Positions 45,126 to 53,334 of a stretch of DNA of 64,000 nt are shown in pieces. Source of the DNA: Herbiconiux oxytropis (GTDB taxonomy: Bacteria > Actinomycetota > Actinomycetes > Actinomycetales > Microbacteriaceae). The translations under genes were made by a program, and so were the position numbers. The stretch covers positions 530,984 to 594,983 of the forward strand of contig NZ_JANLCK010000002.1 in NCBI RefSeq assembly GCF_024979315.1, given 5' to 3'. Within the stretch, counting starts at the first letter, position 1; the number at the start of each line of letters is the position of its first letter. The notes beneath the pieces were generated by a model that saw only the letters and a list, made by a program, of their open reading frames with translations, did no database searches and was not told the DNA's origin.

Positions 45126-45186
45126 CGAGGTTCCGAACTGGTGGGAGAGGGGGCCCGCGGACGAGCCGCGAACCCCCTGATCCTAG

Positions 45187-45205
45187 TTAGGTTAGGCTTA
45201 CCTAG
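45187..45205. promoter_or_regulatory. IdeR/DtxR iron box upstream of hmuT
   Basis: TTAGGTTAGGCTTACCTAG differs only slightly from the consensus TTAGGTTAGGCTAACCTAA. It sits in the 108-base gap between hmuT and the DsbA-fold gene and should repress the hmuTUV-htaA operon when iron is plentiful. Confidence 0.9.
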
Positions 45206-45233
45206 TCAACCTCGCGCCGCTGCGGCGCCCCCT

Positions 45234-46217
45234 CTACTCGGCGGGAGCCGTGGGGTTCGGCGTGGGCGGCGCGGTGGTGGCCGGCGGGGTGGTGGGCGTG
45301 GTGCCGTCGGTCGTTCCCTCTTCGGTGCCCTCGGCGGCTCCCGCCTCGGAGACCGCCGTGAACGTCTCGGTGATGAATGCGTTGAGCGCCTCCGCGTCGT
45401 CCAGCGGGCCGGTGTAGGCGGTGCCGGACACCACGAGGAGCGGCGCCGCGGTGAGCTCGGTGACGTCCGAGTTCGGGATCGACGCCTCGGCGCGGGCCGT
45501 CGCATCCGTCACCCAGTCGGAGAACTCGTTGCCCCGGATGCACGAGGCGATCTGCTCGTCGTCGAGCCCCGCATCCGCCACGAGCGTCACGAGCTCGTCG
45601 TTGCTGAGGCCGCCCTCGGGCAGGTCGGGCTGAGCGGCGATCAGCGCGTTGTGGATGACGAGCGTCGCATCCGGGACCCCGTTCGCCACGCACGCGATCG
45701 TGTTCGCGGCGCGCGCCGAGTAGCTGCCGGCACCGCCCTCGAGCGCCACGGGGTGCAGCTCGAGGCTCGCGTAGCCCGCGGTCACGAACGACTGCAGCGA
45801 GGCTCCGTTGGTGGTCTCGAAGGTGGCCACGTCGTCGCTGGCGTAGTCGACGTACTCGGTGAGCCGCAGCACGGTGTCGGTGGCGAGGTCCGAGGCCACG
45901 GGCTCGGCGCCGGGCTGGATGGCGGCCGTGGTGGTGGCCGTCACGGTCTCGCCGCTGCCGGTGAAGAGGATGCCGTCGCTCAGCATGTTGGCGGGCCCGG
46001 TGAAGCTCGAGCGCACCCCGTTGTAGATGCCGAAGCCGACGCCGCCGACCACGGCCACGATCGCCACCACCACCACGGTGCGGAAGAGGATGCGGTTGCG
46101 CTTCTTGCGCTTGCGCTCCTCCTCGCGCTGGATGCGGGCGAGCTCGCGGTTCAGAGCCTGGCGGTCCTTCTTCGAGAGGCCTTCGTACACGCTCTTGTCG
46201 GGCTGCGCGGGGCTCAT
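45234..46217 (-). CDS. Membrane-anchored DsbA-fold protein lacking the CxxC active site
   Basis: 327 residues: charged coiled cytoplasmic start (LSKKDRQALNRELARIQREE), one membrane helix (about 45-67), then a DsbA/thioredoxin-like domain (LRLTEYVDYASDDVATFE, NGASLQSFVTAGYASLELHP, LTAAPLLVVSGTAYTG) and a Thr/Pro tail. In active homologues the first strand is followed by CPYC; here the matching place reads YASDDVA without Cys. The two remaining Cys (in TIACVANG and IASCIRG) match the helical insertion. The protein is therefore probably not an oxidoreductase but a binding or chaperone variant. Starts at ATG 46217 with no obvious partner. Confidence 0.75.
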   Translation of the reverse strand: MSPAQPDKSVYEGLSKKDRQALNRELARIQREEERKRKKRNRILFRTVVVVAIVAVVGGVGFGIYNGVRSSFTGPANMLSDGILFTGSGETVTATTTAAIQPGAEPVASDLATDTVLRLTEYVDYASDDVATFETTNGASLQSFVTAGYASLELHPVALEGGAGSYSARAANTIACVANGVPDATLVIHNALIAAQPDLPEGGLSNDELVTLVADAGLDDEQIASCIRGNEFSDWVTDATARAEASIPNSDVTELTAAPLLVVSGTAYTGPLDDAEALNAFITETFTAVSEAGAAEGTEEGTTDGTTPTTPPATTAPPTPNPTAPAE

Positions 46218-46326
46218 GCCGGTGATACTCCTCGTGGTGGTGCCGGGCGAGTGCCCGGCGTAGCGACCTCGACCCTATCGAGCGAAGCTATGAGCGCGCC
46301 ATCCGGGGCCGGATGCGGCGAGTCGA

Positions 46327-47271
46327 TCAGCCCAGCGGGATGGCCTCGAGCTCGGCGCGCATCCGGATGAGCTCCTCGGCGTGGGCGTCGAGCCGGCGGT
46401 CCTCCGAGGTGACGAGCGCGAGCGGCGGCACGCGCCTCGCCCGGCCCTCCTCCGGGTCGACGAAGATGCTCATGCACTGGGTCGTGAGCTCGAGTGCCCC
46501 CGGTGTGCGCGGCGAGCCCGAGCGCACGTGGATCGCGATGTGCATGCTGCGCTCGCCGGTGTGGATGAGGCGAGCCTCGACCTCCACGATGTGGCCGATC
46601 CGGATGGGCCGGTAGAAGTGGATGCCGCCCGAGTAGACCGCGATCGCGTTCTCCGAGCTGTGGCCGGCGGCGCACGCGAAGGCGGTCTCGTCGATCCAGC
46701 TCAGCACCGTGCCGCCGTGCGCGTTGCCGCCGTAGTTGGCGTCGGCCGGTGCCGCGAGGAAGCGGAAGACCGTGCGCGGCGTGCTGCCCTCGGTGGAGTA
46801 GACCTGGGCCTGCATGGCGTCGCGGATGGCGCGGCGCGGGGCCAGGCGCTCCTCGGCGCGTTCGTTCAGCATCCGGTCGCCAGGGGTCTCGGGTCGCCAT
46901 TGCTCCACCGCGTGCGGTGAGCCCTCGGCGTCGACCGCCACGAACACGAGGATGCAGTGCGTGGCGGGGGTGAACTCGCGGCTGCGCACATCCGCCGCCT
47001 GCACCGTGACGAGCACCTGCATGCTCGTGCGGCCGGTCTGGATGATGCGCGCGTGGGCCTCGATCATGTCGCCGGATGCGATGGGCCGGGTGAAGTGCAC
47101 GTTGCCCACGTAGGCGGTGACGCAGTAGCTCGCGCTCCAGCCGACCGCGCAGGCGTAGCCGGCCTTGTCGATCCACTCGAGCACCCGGCCGGCGGCGACG
47201 GTCCGGCCACCTGCTGCCGTGTCCTGGGGGGAGGCGAGGAAGCGGAGGGTGATGCGGTCGTGGGCGGGCAC
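46327..47271 (-). CDS. Acyl-CoA thioesterase with two hotdog domains
   Basis: 314 residues with two YciA/BFIT-like hotdog domains, about 8-145 (GRVLEWIDKAGYACAVG, VHFTRPIASGDMIEAHARI) and 170-290 (NAHGGTVLSWIDETAFACAA, IHFYRPIRIGHIVEVEARLI). The second domain has the fuller NAHGG active-site segment; the first has AAGGR instead, so perhaps only the second is catalytic. The family hydrolyses acyl-CoA esters. GTG 47271 is the best start because upstream in-frame sequence runs antisense-like into the GH13 gene, but no good ribosome binding site is seen. Confidence 0.82.
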   Translation of the reverse strand: MPAHDRITLRFLASPQDTAAGGRTVAAGRVLEWIDKAGYACAVGWSASYCVTAYVGNVHFTRPIASGDMIEAHARIIQTGRTSMQVLVTVQAADVRSREFTPATHCILVFVAVDAEGSPHAVEQWRPETPGDRMLNERAEERLAPRRAIRDAMQAQVYSTEGSTPRTVFRFLAAPADANYGGNAHGGTVLSWIDETAFACAAGHSSENAIAVYSGGIHFYRPIRIGHIVEVEARLIHTGERSMHIAIHVRSGSPRTPGALELTTQCMSIFVDPEEGRARRVPPLALVTSEDRRLDAHAEELIRMRAELEAIPLG

Positions 47272-47393
47272 GGATCGAGTCTGGCAGGTGGGTGGGCGGG
47301 TGGCGGGCGTCGTCGGGCGAGAAGAACAGCGGTTCTTTCGCGGAGGGCAAGGCGGGGGTCGCCAGGTCGGCCGGTTCGTCGCGCCACAGTCCG

Positions 47394-49067
47394 TCAGTAC
47401 TGCAGCGGATCCTCCGGCGAGACGAGGCGGAGCCACTCGAAGCCGTAGCCGTCGAGCGAGACGGCCGCCGTGCCCGCGTCGTCGAGCTGCAGGCTCTCGC
47501 CACCGAGCATGCGCTCGAGCCGCCATCCGCCCGCCGCCTCGCCGAGCGAGAGCGGGGCCTCGAGCGGGTGCGGGGCGAAGTTGTGCAGCGCCACGACCGT
47601 GCGGCCGTCCCAGCGGAGGCTGTGGGCGAAGACCGCCGGATCGGGCTGGGGCAGCACCTCGAACGCGCCCCAGCCGAACTCGGGCGAGGCGCGGTAGTGC
47701 TGCACGAGCCCGCGCACGAAGGAGTAGAGCGAGTCGGGGTCGCGGCGCTGGCTCTGCACGTTGATGTGGGCGGGCGCGTAGCCGCCGGGCACGACGGCGT
47801 TGCGGAGCTTCGAGGGGCGGGCTGTGGAGAAGCCGCCGGTCGGCCCCGAGGTCCACTGCATGGGCGTGCGCACGGCGAGCCGCCCCTCGGCCTCGAGGTT
47901 CTCGCCCATGCCGATCTCCTCGCCGTAGAAGAGCACGGGGGTGCCCGGCAGCGAGAAGAGCAGGCTGTAGACCATGCGGATGCGGCGCGGGTCGCCCTCG
48001 AGCATCGGGGGCAGCCGCCGCACGAGGCCGCGGCCGTAGACCTGCATGCGCTCCTCGGGGCCGAAGGCGGCGAAGACCTCCTCGCGCTCGGAGTCGCTGA
48101 GCTTGTCGAGGGTGAGCTCGTCGTGGTTGCGCACGAAGTTGGCCCACTGCGAGTCGGGCGAGCCCTGCGGTCTCGAGAGCAGCGCCTCCACGAGCGGCCG
48201 GGCGTCGTGCCGGGCGAGCGAGAGGTAGAGGTTCTGCATGGCGATGAAGTCGAACTGCATCGTGAGCTCGTCGCCCTCCTCGCCGCCAAAGTAGAGCTCC
48301 TGCTCCTCGCGTGGCAGGTTGACCTCGCCGAGCAGCACGCCGTCGCCGCTCCGGCGGCCGACGAAGCTGCGGAGCGAGCGCAGGTAGCCGTGCGGGTCGG
48401 GCAGCAGCTTCGCGCCGTCGACCACGCCGCTGCCGTCGAGCAGGAACGGCACCGCGTCGACCCGGAAGCCCGAGAGGCCGAGCTGCAGCCAGAAGCCCAT
48501 GATCTTCGCTATCTCGTCGCGCACCACGGGGTTCGTGATGTTGAGGTCGGGCTGGTGCTTGTAGAAGACGTGCTGGTAGTACTGCCCCGTCTTCTCGTCG
48601 AGCTCCCAGTTGCTCGTCTCCTGGTCGGGGAAGACCGGCTCGCCCTCACCCTCGACGGGCTCGTCGCGCCACACGTAGTAGTCGCGGTAGGGGTTGTCGC
48701 GGCTCTTCCGCGCCTCCTTGAACCACGGATGCCGGTCGCTCGTGTGGTTGATCACGAGGTCGGCGATCACGCGCATGCCGCGGTCCTTCGCGATCCGGAT
48801 GACCTCGACGAGGTCGCCCAGGTGACCGAGCCGTTCGTCGACACCGTAGAAGTCCATGATGTCGTAGCCGTCGTCGCGATCCGGGGTCGGGTAGAAGGGC
48901 ATGAGCCAGAGGCAGGTGACGCCGAGCTCCTCGAGGTAGTCCAGGCGGTGCGCGAGGCCCGCGAAGTCGCCCACCCCGTCGCCGTTCCAATCGAGGAAGG
49001 TCTCCACGTCGAGGCAGTAGACCACCGCGGTCTTCCACCACAGGTCGCTCGTGTCGGTGACTCTCAT
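47394..49067 (-). CDS. GH13 alpha-glucan enzyme, trehalose synthase (TreS)-like
   Basis: 557 residues, GH13 family. Catalytic Asp204 (GFRVDAVPFLL), Glu248 (VLLGEVNLP) and Asp316 (FVRNHDELT), plus VINHTSDRHPWF and SLPGTPVLFYGEEIGMGEN. The FVRNHDELT and region after it match trehalose synthase and related maltose-active enzymes more than starch alpha-amylases. No signal peptide, so cytoplasmic. TreS interconverts maltose and trehalose, but no pep2 or glgE neighbour is here, so maltase or sucrose-active alternatives remain. ATG 49067; divergent from tag. Confidence 0.8.
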   Translation of the reverse strand: MRVTDTSDLWWKTAVVYCLDVETFLDWNGDGVGDFAGLAHRLDYLEELGVTCLWLMPFYPTPDRDDGYDIMDFYGVDERLGHLGDLVEVIRIAKDRGMRVIADLVINHTSDRHPWFKEARKSRDNPYRDYYVWRDEPVEGEGEPVFPDQETSNWELDEKTGQYYQHVFYKHQPDLNITNPVVRDEIAKIMGFWLQLGLSGFRVDAVPFLLDGSGVVDGAKLLPDPHGYLRSLRSFVGRRSGDGVLLGEVNLPREEQELYFGGEEGDELTMQFDFIAMQNLYLSLARHDARPLVEALLSRPQGSPDSQWANFVRNHDELTLDKLSDSEREEVFAAFGPEERMQVYGRGLVRRLPPMLEGDPRRIRMVYSLLFSLPGTPVLFYGEEIGMGENLEAEGRLAVRTPMQWTSGPTGGFSTARPSKLRNAVVPGGYAPAHINVQSQRRDPDSLYSFVRGLVQHYRASPEFGWGAFEVLPQPDPAVFAHSLRWDGRTVVALHNFAPHPLEAPLSLGEAAGGWRLERMLGGESLQLDDAGTAAVSLDGYGFEWLRLVSPEDPLQY

Positions 49068-49154
49068 GCCCACCAGTCTGTGCACGCTCAGGAGTTCTGC
49101 ACAGCTTTCCGATCCCGCCGTCGTCGCGTCGGTGGTGGATGCCACACTCGGTGC

Positions 49155-49736
49155 ATGACCGACGACGGAACCTGCAGCTGGGCAACGGGCACCACGGAGA
49201 TGCGCACCTACCACGACGAGGAATGGGGAGTGCCGCGGCGCGACGACCCCTACCTGTTCGAGATGCTCATCCTCGAGGGGGCGCAGGCGGGGCTGTCGTG
49301 GTCGACGATCCTCGGGCGGCGCTCCGGGTACCGGGCCGCCTTCAAGGGCTTCTCGGTTCCGGATGTCGCGACGATGACGGATGAGGAGCTCACGGCCCTC
49401 ATGGACGAGCCGGGCATCATCCGCAACCGGCTCAAGATCTTCGGGGCCAGAAAGAACGCGCTGGCGTTCCAGCGCGTGCAGGAGGAGTTCGGCAGCTTCG
49501 CCGACTACCTGTGGGGGTGGGTGGGCGGCGAGCCGATCGTCAACGGGCCGCGCACCACGGGCGATCTGGTGGCCACGACCGAGCTGTCGGACCGGTTGAG
49601 CAAAGACCTCAAGAAGAGGGGCTTCACCTTCGTGGGCTCGACCATCGTGTACGCCTACCTCGAGGCGGTGGGCGTCGTCGACGACCACGTGCTCGGCTGT
49701 CCGGCGGCCGGCGCGCGTCCCTCCTCGGAGTCGTAG
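49155..49736 (+). CDS. tag: DNA-3-methyladenine glycosylase I
   Basis: 193 residues. The start CSWATGTTEMRTYHDEEWG contains the Zn-binding Cys and His and the Glu of Tag, with LILEGAQAGLSWSTIL and IIRNRLKI following; the C-terminal HVLGC supplies the last ligands. Removes 3-methyladenine from alkylated DNA. Single gene, divergent from the GH13 gene with 87 bases between starts. Confidence 0.93.
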   Translation: MTDDGTCSWATGTTEMRTYHDEEWGVPRRDDPYLFEMLILEGAQAGLSWSTILGRRSGYRAAFKGFSVPDVATMTDEELTALMDEPGIIRNRLKIFGARKNALAFQRVQEEFGSFADYLWGWVGGEPIVNGPRTTGDLVATTELSDRLSKDLKKRGFTFVGSTIVYAYLEAVGVVDDHVLGCPAAGARPSSES

Positions 49737-49771
49737 GCCCGAGCGCCCCGCTCGCCCCGCCGCGCCCGGCT

Positions 49772-49846
49772 GGTTCGAACGCGCACCCGTCGCGCGCACC
49801 GAGCCGCTGTGGCCGGCGGATGCCGCCACGGGTGCGTTTTCGAACC
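49772..49846. terminator. Long inverted repeat between tag and the PBP gene
   Basis: GGTTCGAACGCGCACCCGT (49772-49790) and ACGGGTGCGTTTTCGAACC (49828-49846) form a 19-bp stem with two mismatches around a 37-base GC-rich loop that can itself pair. It lies between convergent genes and may stop transcription from both sides, or be a REP-like element. Not a tRNA although GGTTCGAA looks like a T-loop. Confidence 0.6.
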
Positions 49847-49897
49847 GCTGAAGCGCGGACTTCGCCACCCCCCGTCGGCCGGGCGGGGCGGGCAGAG

Positions 49898-52246
49898 TCA
49901 GCCGGCGGGGCGCGCCCCCGGGGTGGCTGTGGGGGCGGGCACCGGGTCGGCGGTGGGTTCGGGCGCCGGCGCCGGGACGGTGGGCTCCGGAGCGGGCTCG
50001 GGTGCGGGGGCCGGGTCCGGCGCAGGCGCCGGGACCGTGGGCGGGGTGTTCTCGAAGTCGCCCGAGCCCGAACCCGAGCCCGATCCGGAACCCGATCCGG
50101 AACCGAAGCGGGTCGACGAACCGTCGACGAGGTCCTCGTTCGGCTCGGCGAACTCGCCTCCGCCCAGCACCTCGTCGTTCGCGGTCATGACCGCGCGCCA
50201 CATGCGGTGCCGCACCGAGCTTCCCGTCCAGTCGTTCGGGTAGACATCCGTCATCGACACGTTGCCGGTGGCGTTCCCCACCCACACCACGGTCGCAGCG
50301 GCCGTCGAGGCCCCCGCCATCCAGGTGTCCTTCTCGTTGTCGGTGGTGCCGGTCTTGCCGATGTGCGTGATGCCGTCATCCGGATCCGACGCGGTCGCGG
50401 TGCCGCTCTCGATCGGGCCGAGCATGGCGTAGGCGACGGTGTTGGCCACTCCGGGGTCGAGCGCCTGCGTGCAGTTCGCCGCGGGCGGCGCGATCTCGGC
50501 GCCGGTCGGGTCGAGGATCCGGTCGATCGCGATCGGTGCGCAGTACACGCCCGAGGCGGCGATCGCGGCGTAGGCGGCCGCCATGGTCAGCGGCGCGATC
50601 TCGTTGGTGCCGAGCACGGCCGAGGGCTCCGTGTTGAGCGGGTTGCCGTCGGCCCGGTGCACGCCGAGCGACTCGGCGGTGGCCTTGATGGCGCACTGGT
50701 CGAGCTCCTTCGCCATGGCGATGAAGGAGTTGTTGACCGAGTTCGTGAGCGAGGACTGCACCGACATCGTGCCGGGCCGCGAGCTGCCGTCGTTCGCCGG
50801 CTCCCACTCACCGCCCATGGAGGTGCACGAGTTCGTGAACTCGGCGAGGTCCCAGGTGGTCTCGTTGCCGCTCACCCGGTCGGCCAGGGTGTGGCCCTGC
50901 TTCAGCCACTCCGCCAGTGCGAACACCTTGTAGGTCGACCCGACCTGGAAGCCGGAGGATCCGCCGTAGTCGATGTCGGTGTTGTAGTTGACGGCGGTGG
51001 CGCCCGGCACGGCGGTGTCGGGGTCGTCGTCGAAGGTCGTGTTCTGCGCCATCGCGAGGATGCGGCCGGAGCCGGGCTCGACGGTCACGATGGTCGACCC
51101 GATCTCGATGTCCTCCATCGTGGCCGGGATGTACTCGCGCATGGTCTCGTCGGCGTTGGACTGCAGATCCATGTTGAGCGTCGTGTAGATCTGGTAGCCG
51201 CCCTGCTTGAAGTTCGACCACCGCGTCTCGGAGTCGTCGCCGAAGGTCGAGTCGTTCTTCACGATCCAGGTGACGTAGTCGCAGAAGTACGCGGCCCCCG
51301 CCACGGCCGCCTGGCAGCCGGTGGTGCGCGGGGTGATGACGGGGGTCACGGGCGTGGCGACGGCCTCATCGAACTGCTGCTGCGTGATGGTCTTCTCCCG
51401 CAGCATCGACGCCAGCACGTCCTTGTCTCGACGCGCCTGGTTGTCGGCGATGTTCTCCTCCTCGTCGATCCGCAGCCCGTTGGGCTCGTTGACGGTGGCG
51501 GCGAGGCTGGCCGCCTGGGCGATCGAGAGGTTCGCGGCGCTCACGCCGTAGTAGTACTGCGCAGCTGCCTCGATGCCGTAGACCGAGCCGCCGAAGTTGG
51601 CGATGTTGAGGTAGCCGAGCAGGATCTCGTCTTTCGAGTACTGCTTCTCGAGCGCGATCGCGAGCCGCATCTCGGTGATCTTGCGGTCGACCGACTCGGT
51701 GGTGGCGGCATCGTAGGCGGCCTCGCGCTCGGCGGCGGTGTCGAGCGACTCGGCCTGCTGCACCAGGATGTTGCGCACGTACTGCATGGTGATGGTCGAT
51801 GCGCCGCTCTCGACGCCGCCGGATGCCACGTTGCCGAGGGCCGCGCGGAGGGTCGACGCCACGTCGACGCCCGCGTGCTCGTAGAAGCGCGGATCCTCGG
51901 TGGAGACCACGGCGTCCTTCACGAACTGCGACACCCCGTCCCAGCCGACCTCCTGCCGGTTCTGATCGAACACCGTGGCGAGAAGCACGGGCGAGCCGTC
52001 GCTGTTGGTGGCGTAGATCTCGGAGGCCTGGGCGAGCGTCGTCGGGCGGATGTAGTCCGGCAGCGTGTCGAGCACGTCGACCGTGCGCGAGGCGTAGACC
52101 CCGGTGACGGCCATGGCGGGCACGGCCATGATCGTGACGAGCAGGGCGGAGGCGAGGCTGAGGACCGCGATCATGCCGACGGGGCGCTTGGTGCCGTCGA
52201 CGACCCGCTGGAAGGCGGAGACGAGGCGGTGAGGTCTTTCGGGCAT
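49898..52246 (-). CDS. Class A penicillin-binding protein (transglycosylase/transpeptidase)
   Basis: 782 residues: short cytoplasmic start, membrane helix (about 25-47), GT51 domain (STEDPRFYEHAGVD, GASTITMQYVRN), and a transpeptidase domain with SxxK in GSTYKVF, SxN in SVNNSF and GKTGTTDN. The tail has a run of Ser-Gly pairs and a Pro/Ala/Thr-rich end, encoded by repetitive DNA near 50060-50110. Builds peptidoglycan outside the membrane. PonA-type. It has its own transcript between convergent tag and a divergent DinB gene. Confidence 0.92.
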   Translation of the reverse strand: MPERPHRLVSAFQRVVDGTKRPVGMIAVLSLASALLVTIMAVPAMAVTGVYASRTVDVLDTLPDYIRPTTLAQASEIYATNSDGSPVLLATVFDQNRQEVGWDGVSQFVKDAVVSTEDPRFYEHAGVDVASTLRAALGNVASGGVESGASTITMQYVRNILVQQAESLDTAAEREAAYDAATTESVDRKITEMRLAIALEKQYSKDEILLGYLNIANFGGSVYGIEAAAQYYYGVSAANLSIAQAASLAATVNEPNGLRIDEEENIADNQARRDKDVLASMLREKTITQQQFDEAVATPVTPVITPRTTGCQAAVAGAAYFCDYVTWIVKNDSTFGDDSETRWSNFKQGGYQIYTTLNMDLQSNADETMREYIPATMEDIEIGSTIVTVEPGSGRILAMAQNTTFDDDPDTAVPGATAVNYNTDIDYGGSSGFQVGSTYKVFALAEWLKQGHTLADRVSGNETTWDLAEFTNSCTSMGGEWEPANDGSSRPGTMSVQSSLTNSVNNSFIAMAKELDQCAIKATAESLGVHRADGNPLNTEPSAVLGTNEIAPLTMAAAYAAIAASGVYCAPIAIDRILDPTGAEIAPPAANCTQALDPGVANTVAYAMLGPIESGTATASDPDDGITHIGKTGTTDNEKDTWMAGASTAAATVVWVGNATGNVSMTDVYPNDWTGSSVRHRMWRAVMTANDEVLGGGEFAEPNEDLVDGSSTRFGSGSGSGSGSGSGSGDFENTPPTVPAPAPDPAPAPEPAPEPTVPAPAPEPTADPVPAPTATPGARPAG

Positions 52247-52313
52247 ATCCGCCAGGGTACGGGCCCTGGCTCGCAGGATGCTGATAGAGCGCCGCCGTGC
52301 CTAGGGTGAGGAG

Positions 52314-52835
52314 ATGATCGACAGCACCGAGCTCCTGGACGACGCCTTCACCCGCATCCGCGAAACGGTGCGCCGAGCGACGGGCGGCCTCACGCCCGAG
52401 CAGCTGACGGCGCGCATCGATCCGGAGGCCAACACGATCGCCTGGCTGGTCTGGCACCTCATCCGTGTGCAGGACGACCACATCGCCGAGGTGGCCGGAA
52501 CCGAGCAGGTCTGGACGAGCGGCGGCTGGTCCGAGCGCTTCGGCCTGCCCTTCGAGACGGATGCCACGGGCTACGGACATTCGCCGGCCGAGGTGGCGCA
52601 GGTGGCCGGGCCGGGCGTGACCTCGGAATCGCTCGTCGACTACCACGAGGCCGTCTACGCGGCGACCTCGGCGTACCTCCGCTCGCTCCCCGACGACGAG
52701 CTGTCGCGCGTGGTGGACGAGTCGTGGGATCCGCCGGTCACCCTCGCGGTGCGCCTGGTCAGCGTGATCTCCGACGACCTGCAGCACGCCGGCCAGGCAT
52801 CCTTCGTGCGCGGCGTCATCGAGCGCCGCGGATAG
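52314..52835 (+). CDS. DinB-superfamily (DUF664) protein, possible mycothiol-dependent enzyme
   Basis: 173 residues forming the DinB four-helix bundle: IAWLVWHLIRVQDDHIAEV carries His48 and His56, and SDDLQHAGQASFVRG carries the third metal His. The DUF664 branch is common in actinobacteria and includes bacillithiol or mycothiol S-transferases. The family is clear but the substrate is not. ATG 52314 follows GAGGAG closely. Convergent with the Nudix gene 9 bases away. Confidence 0.82.
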   Translation: MIDSTELLDDAFTRIRETVRRATGGLTPEQLTARIDPEANTIAWLVWHLIRVQDDHIAEVAGTEQVWTSGGWSERFGLPFETDATGYGHSPAEVAQVAGPGVTSESLVDYHEAVYAATSAYLRSLPDDELSRVVDESWDPPVTLAVRLVSVISDDLQHAGQASFVRGVIERRG

Positions 52836-52844
52836 CCCCTTCTG

Positions 52845-53315
52845 CTAGAACGCGAACCGCGCCTCGACCACTCCGTCGAGGGCGTGGCGGATGCGCGCGA
52901 GCATCTCGTCCGACATCGGCGGCAGGGCGTCGAGCGCGAACCACGCCACCTCGGTGTTCTCCCCGTCGGCCGGGAACGGCTCGCCCGAGACGTAGCGGAA
53001 GCGGAAGGTGATGTCGATGTACTGCGAGCGGTCGCCGTTGGGGTAGACGATCTCGGGGATCGTGTGCACCCAGGCAAGGTGCTCGGGCACCGCCACGATC
53101 GCGGCCTCCTCGAGCACCTCGCGCGCGGCGGCCACGGCGGGCTCCTCGCCGGGATCGATGATGCCCGTCACCGGGGTCCAGGCCCCGTTGTCGGAGCGGC
53201 GCACCAGCAGCACGTCGCCGTTCTCGCGCGTGACCACGGCGGTGATCCCGCTCAGCCAGAGCGACGCGTGGCCGATCTTCTCACGCAGATCCAGAATGAA
53301 GTCGGGAGTCGCCAT
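52845..53315 (-). CDS. Nudix hydrolase
   Basis: 156 residues with the Nudix box GIIDPGEEPAVAAAREVLEE (G-x5-E-x7-REVLEE), followed by AAI where the consensus has a Gly. Hydrolyses a nucleoside diphosphate linked to another group. Substrate unknown. Lies 19 bases downstream of purF on the same strand, so is probably co-transcribed with it. Confidence 0.88.
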   Translation of the reverse strand: MATPDFILDLREKIGHASLWLSGITAVVTRENGDVLLVRRSDNGAWTPVTGIIDPGEEPAVAAAREVLEEAAIVAVPEHLAWVHTIPEIVYPNGDRSQYIDITFRFRYVSGEPFPADGENTEVAWFALDALPPMSDEMLARIRHALDGVVEARFAF

Positions 53316-53334
53316 GAGGAGATGGTACCGGGGC

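Noticed and set aside
49772..49790. tRNA T-loop (GGTTCGAAC)
   Set aside because: No acceptor, D or anticodon stems can be formed around it. It is one arm of a 19-bp inverted repeat.
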